From an uncultured Lachnospiraceae bacterium (GTDB taxonomy: Bacteria; Bacillota; Clostridia; Lachnospirales; Lachnospiraceae), in contig CAJKWK010000085.1 of the NCBI GenBank assembly GCA_905203555.1, forward strand, positions 1-6,039: DNA of 6,039 nt. The letters run 5' to 3'. Under the pieces are notes generated by a model, which saw only the letters and a program-made list of their open reading frames with translations, searched no databases and was not told where the DNA came from. Position 1 is the first letter of the stretch; each line of letters opens with the position of its first letter. The position numbers and the translations under genes were made by a program. Positions 5,692 to 6,039 of this stretch are shown here, piece by piece.

Positions 5692-6039
5692 CTATGAATC
5701 ACTTTCCATTTCAGTGTTTTTCTTTTTCCGTCCAAATGTCTTTTTGGCTTCCATCTTACAGGAAAGATATGCTTTGGTTACAGCCTGATAGAAAGCATCT
5801 TTTGCTTCTTCGTCGAGTTCGCCACCAGCAAAAAGAGCACGGTTGGCTTCGAGAATCTCATTGATGTCCCTGGCTCCTTTTTCACCAAGCTGTCCATTGA
5901 CTTCATCAATATAATCCATTTTTTCAATTCCGTAAGAAGGATCTGTGATCTCATCATGTTTCAAATAATCGTAAGAGACATTCAATGCATGAGCGAGCTT
6001 TCTCATAGTAGAGATTCGTGCGATGGTGCCGGAACTTTC
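5692..6039 (-). CDS. XRE-family transcriptional regulator (N-terminus outside window)
   Basis: The frame runs off the right edge; 115 residues are visible. It continues upstream of the internal ATG at 6006 as SGTIARIST and then MRKLAHALNVSYDYL, the typical last helices of a Cro/C1-type helix-turn-helix domain, so the ATG at 6006 is not the start. After the DNA-binding domain comes an acidic linker (DPSYGIEKMDYIDEV), a helical region (NEILEANRALFAGGELDEEAKDAFYQAVTKAYLS) and a basic tail (KKTFGRKKKN). This fits a repressor with a C-terminal oligomerisation or regulatory region. It sits directly upstream of the ImmA/IrrE-like protease gene, so it is the likely repressor partner and cleavage target; the operator is outside the window. 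Confidence 0.87.
   Translation of the reverse strand, partial: ESSGTIARISTMRKLAHALNVSYDYLKHDEITDPSYGIEKMDYIDEVNGQLGEKGARDINEILEANRALFAGGELDEEAKDAFYQAVTKAYLSCKMEAKKTFGRKKKNTEMESDS

Noticed and set aside
1..6039. CRISPR array, tRNA/rRNA genes, insertion sequences or riboswitches
   Set aside because: No regularly spaced repeats, transposase gene, terminal repeats or recognisable structured RNA were seen on either strand.

Overview
The window looks like low-to-moderate GC Firmicutes DNA, most likely a gut Clostridia/Lachnospiraceae-type genome. The reasons are A/T-rich codon choice, AGGAGG-like ribosome binding sites, a VirD2-like MOBP relaxase with its MobC partner, and an XRE/ImmA pair. Most or all of it appears to be accessory, mobile-element DNA. 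No conjugation (type IV secretion) genes, integrase or attachment site are visible, so a mobilizable element or one part of a larger integrative element both fit.

Layout. (1) 1-1907, plus strand: an ADP-ribosylglycohydrolase fused to a C-terminal SseB-like domain, cut by the window's left edge, whose end overlaps a cytoplasmic SIMPL/DUF541 protein. (2) 1942-1975: a hairpin with T-rich flanks on both sides, a probable bidirectional terminator. (3) 1974-3622, minus strand: mobC overlapping a MOBP relaxase gene. (4) 3623-3904: an intergenic region with several inverted repeats, including a perfect 20-bp palindrome followed at once by a match to the RP4-type nic consensus. This is the probable oriT. 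A short degenerate open frame and an extended -10 promoter also lie here. (5) 3905-4660, plus strand: a Nudix hydrolase with an unrecognised N-terminal helical domain of about 105 residues. (6) 4675-4710: a second hairpin between convergent genes. (7) 4733-6039, minus strand: an apparent operon of an XRE regulator (cut by the right edge), an ImmA/IrrE-type metalloprotease and a 97-residue protein of unknown function.

How it may work together. MobC and the relaxase would bind and nick the oriT-like region. If the nic assignment is right, the Nudix side enters a recipient first and the mob genes last. The XRE-ImmA pair resembles the repressor/anti-repressor-protease switches of ICEBs1-like elements and phages and could control the element. 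Two separate enzymes could act on ADP-ribose or nucleotide derivatives (the glycohydrolase and the Nudix protein). A shared NAD/ADP-ribose role is an inference only.
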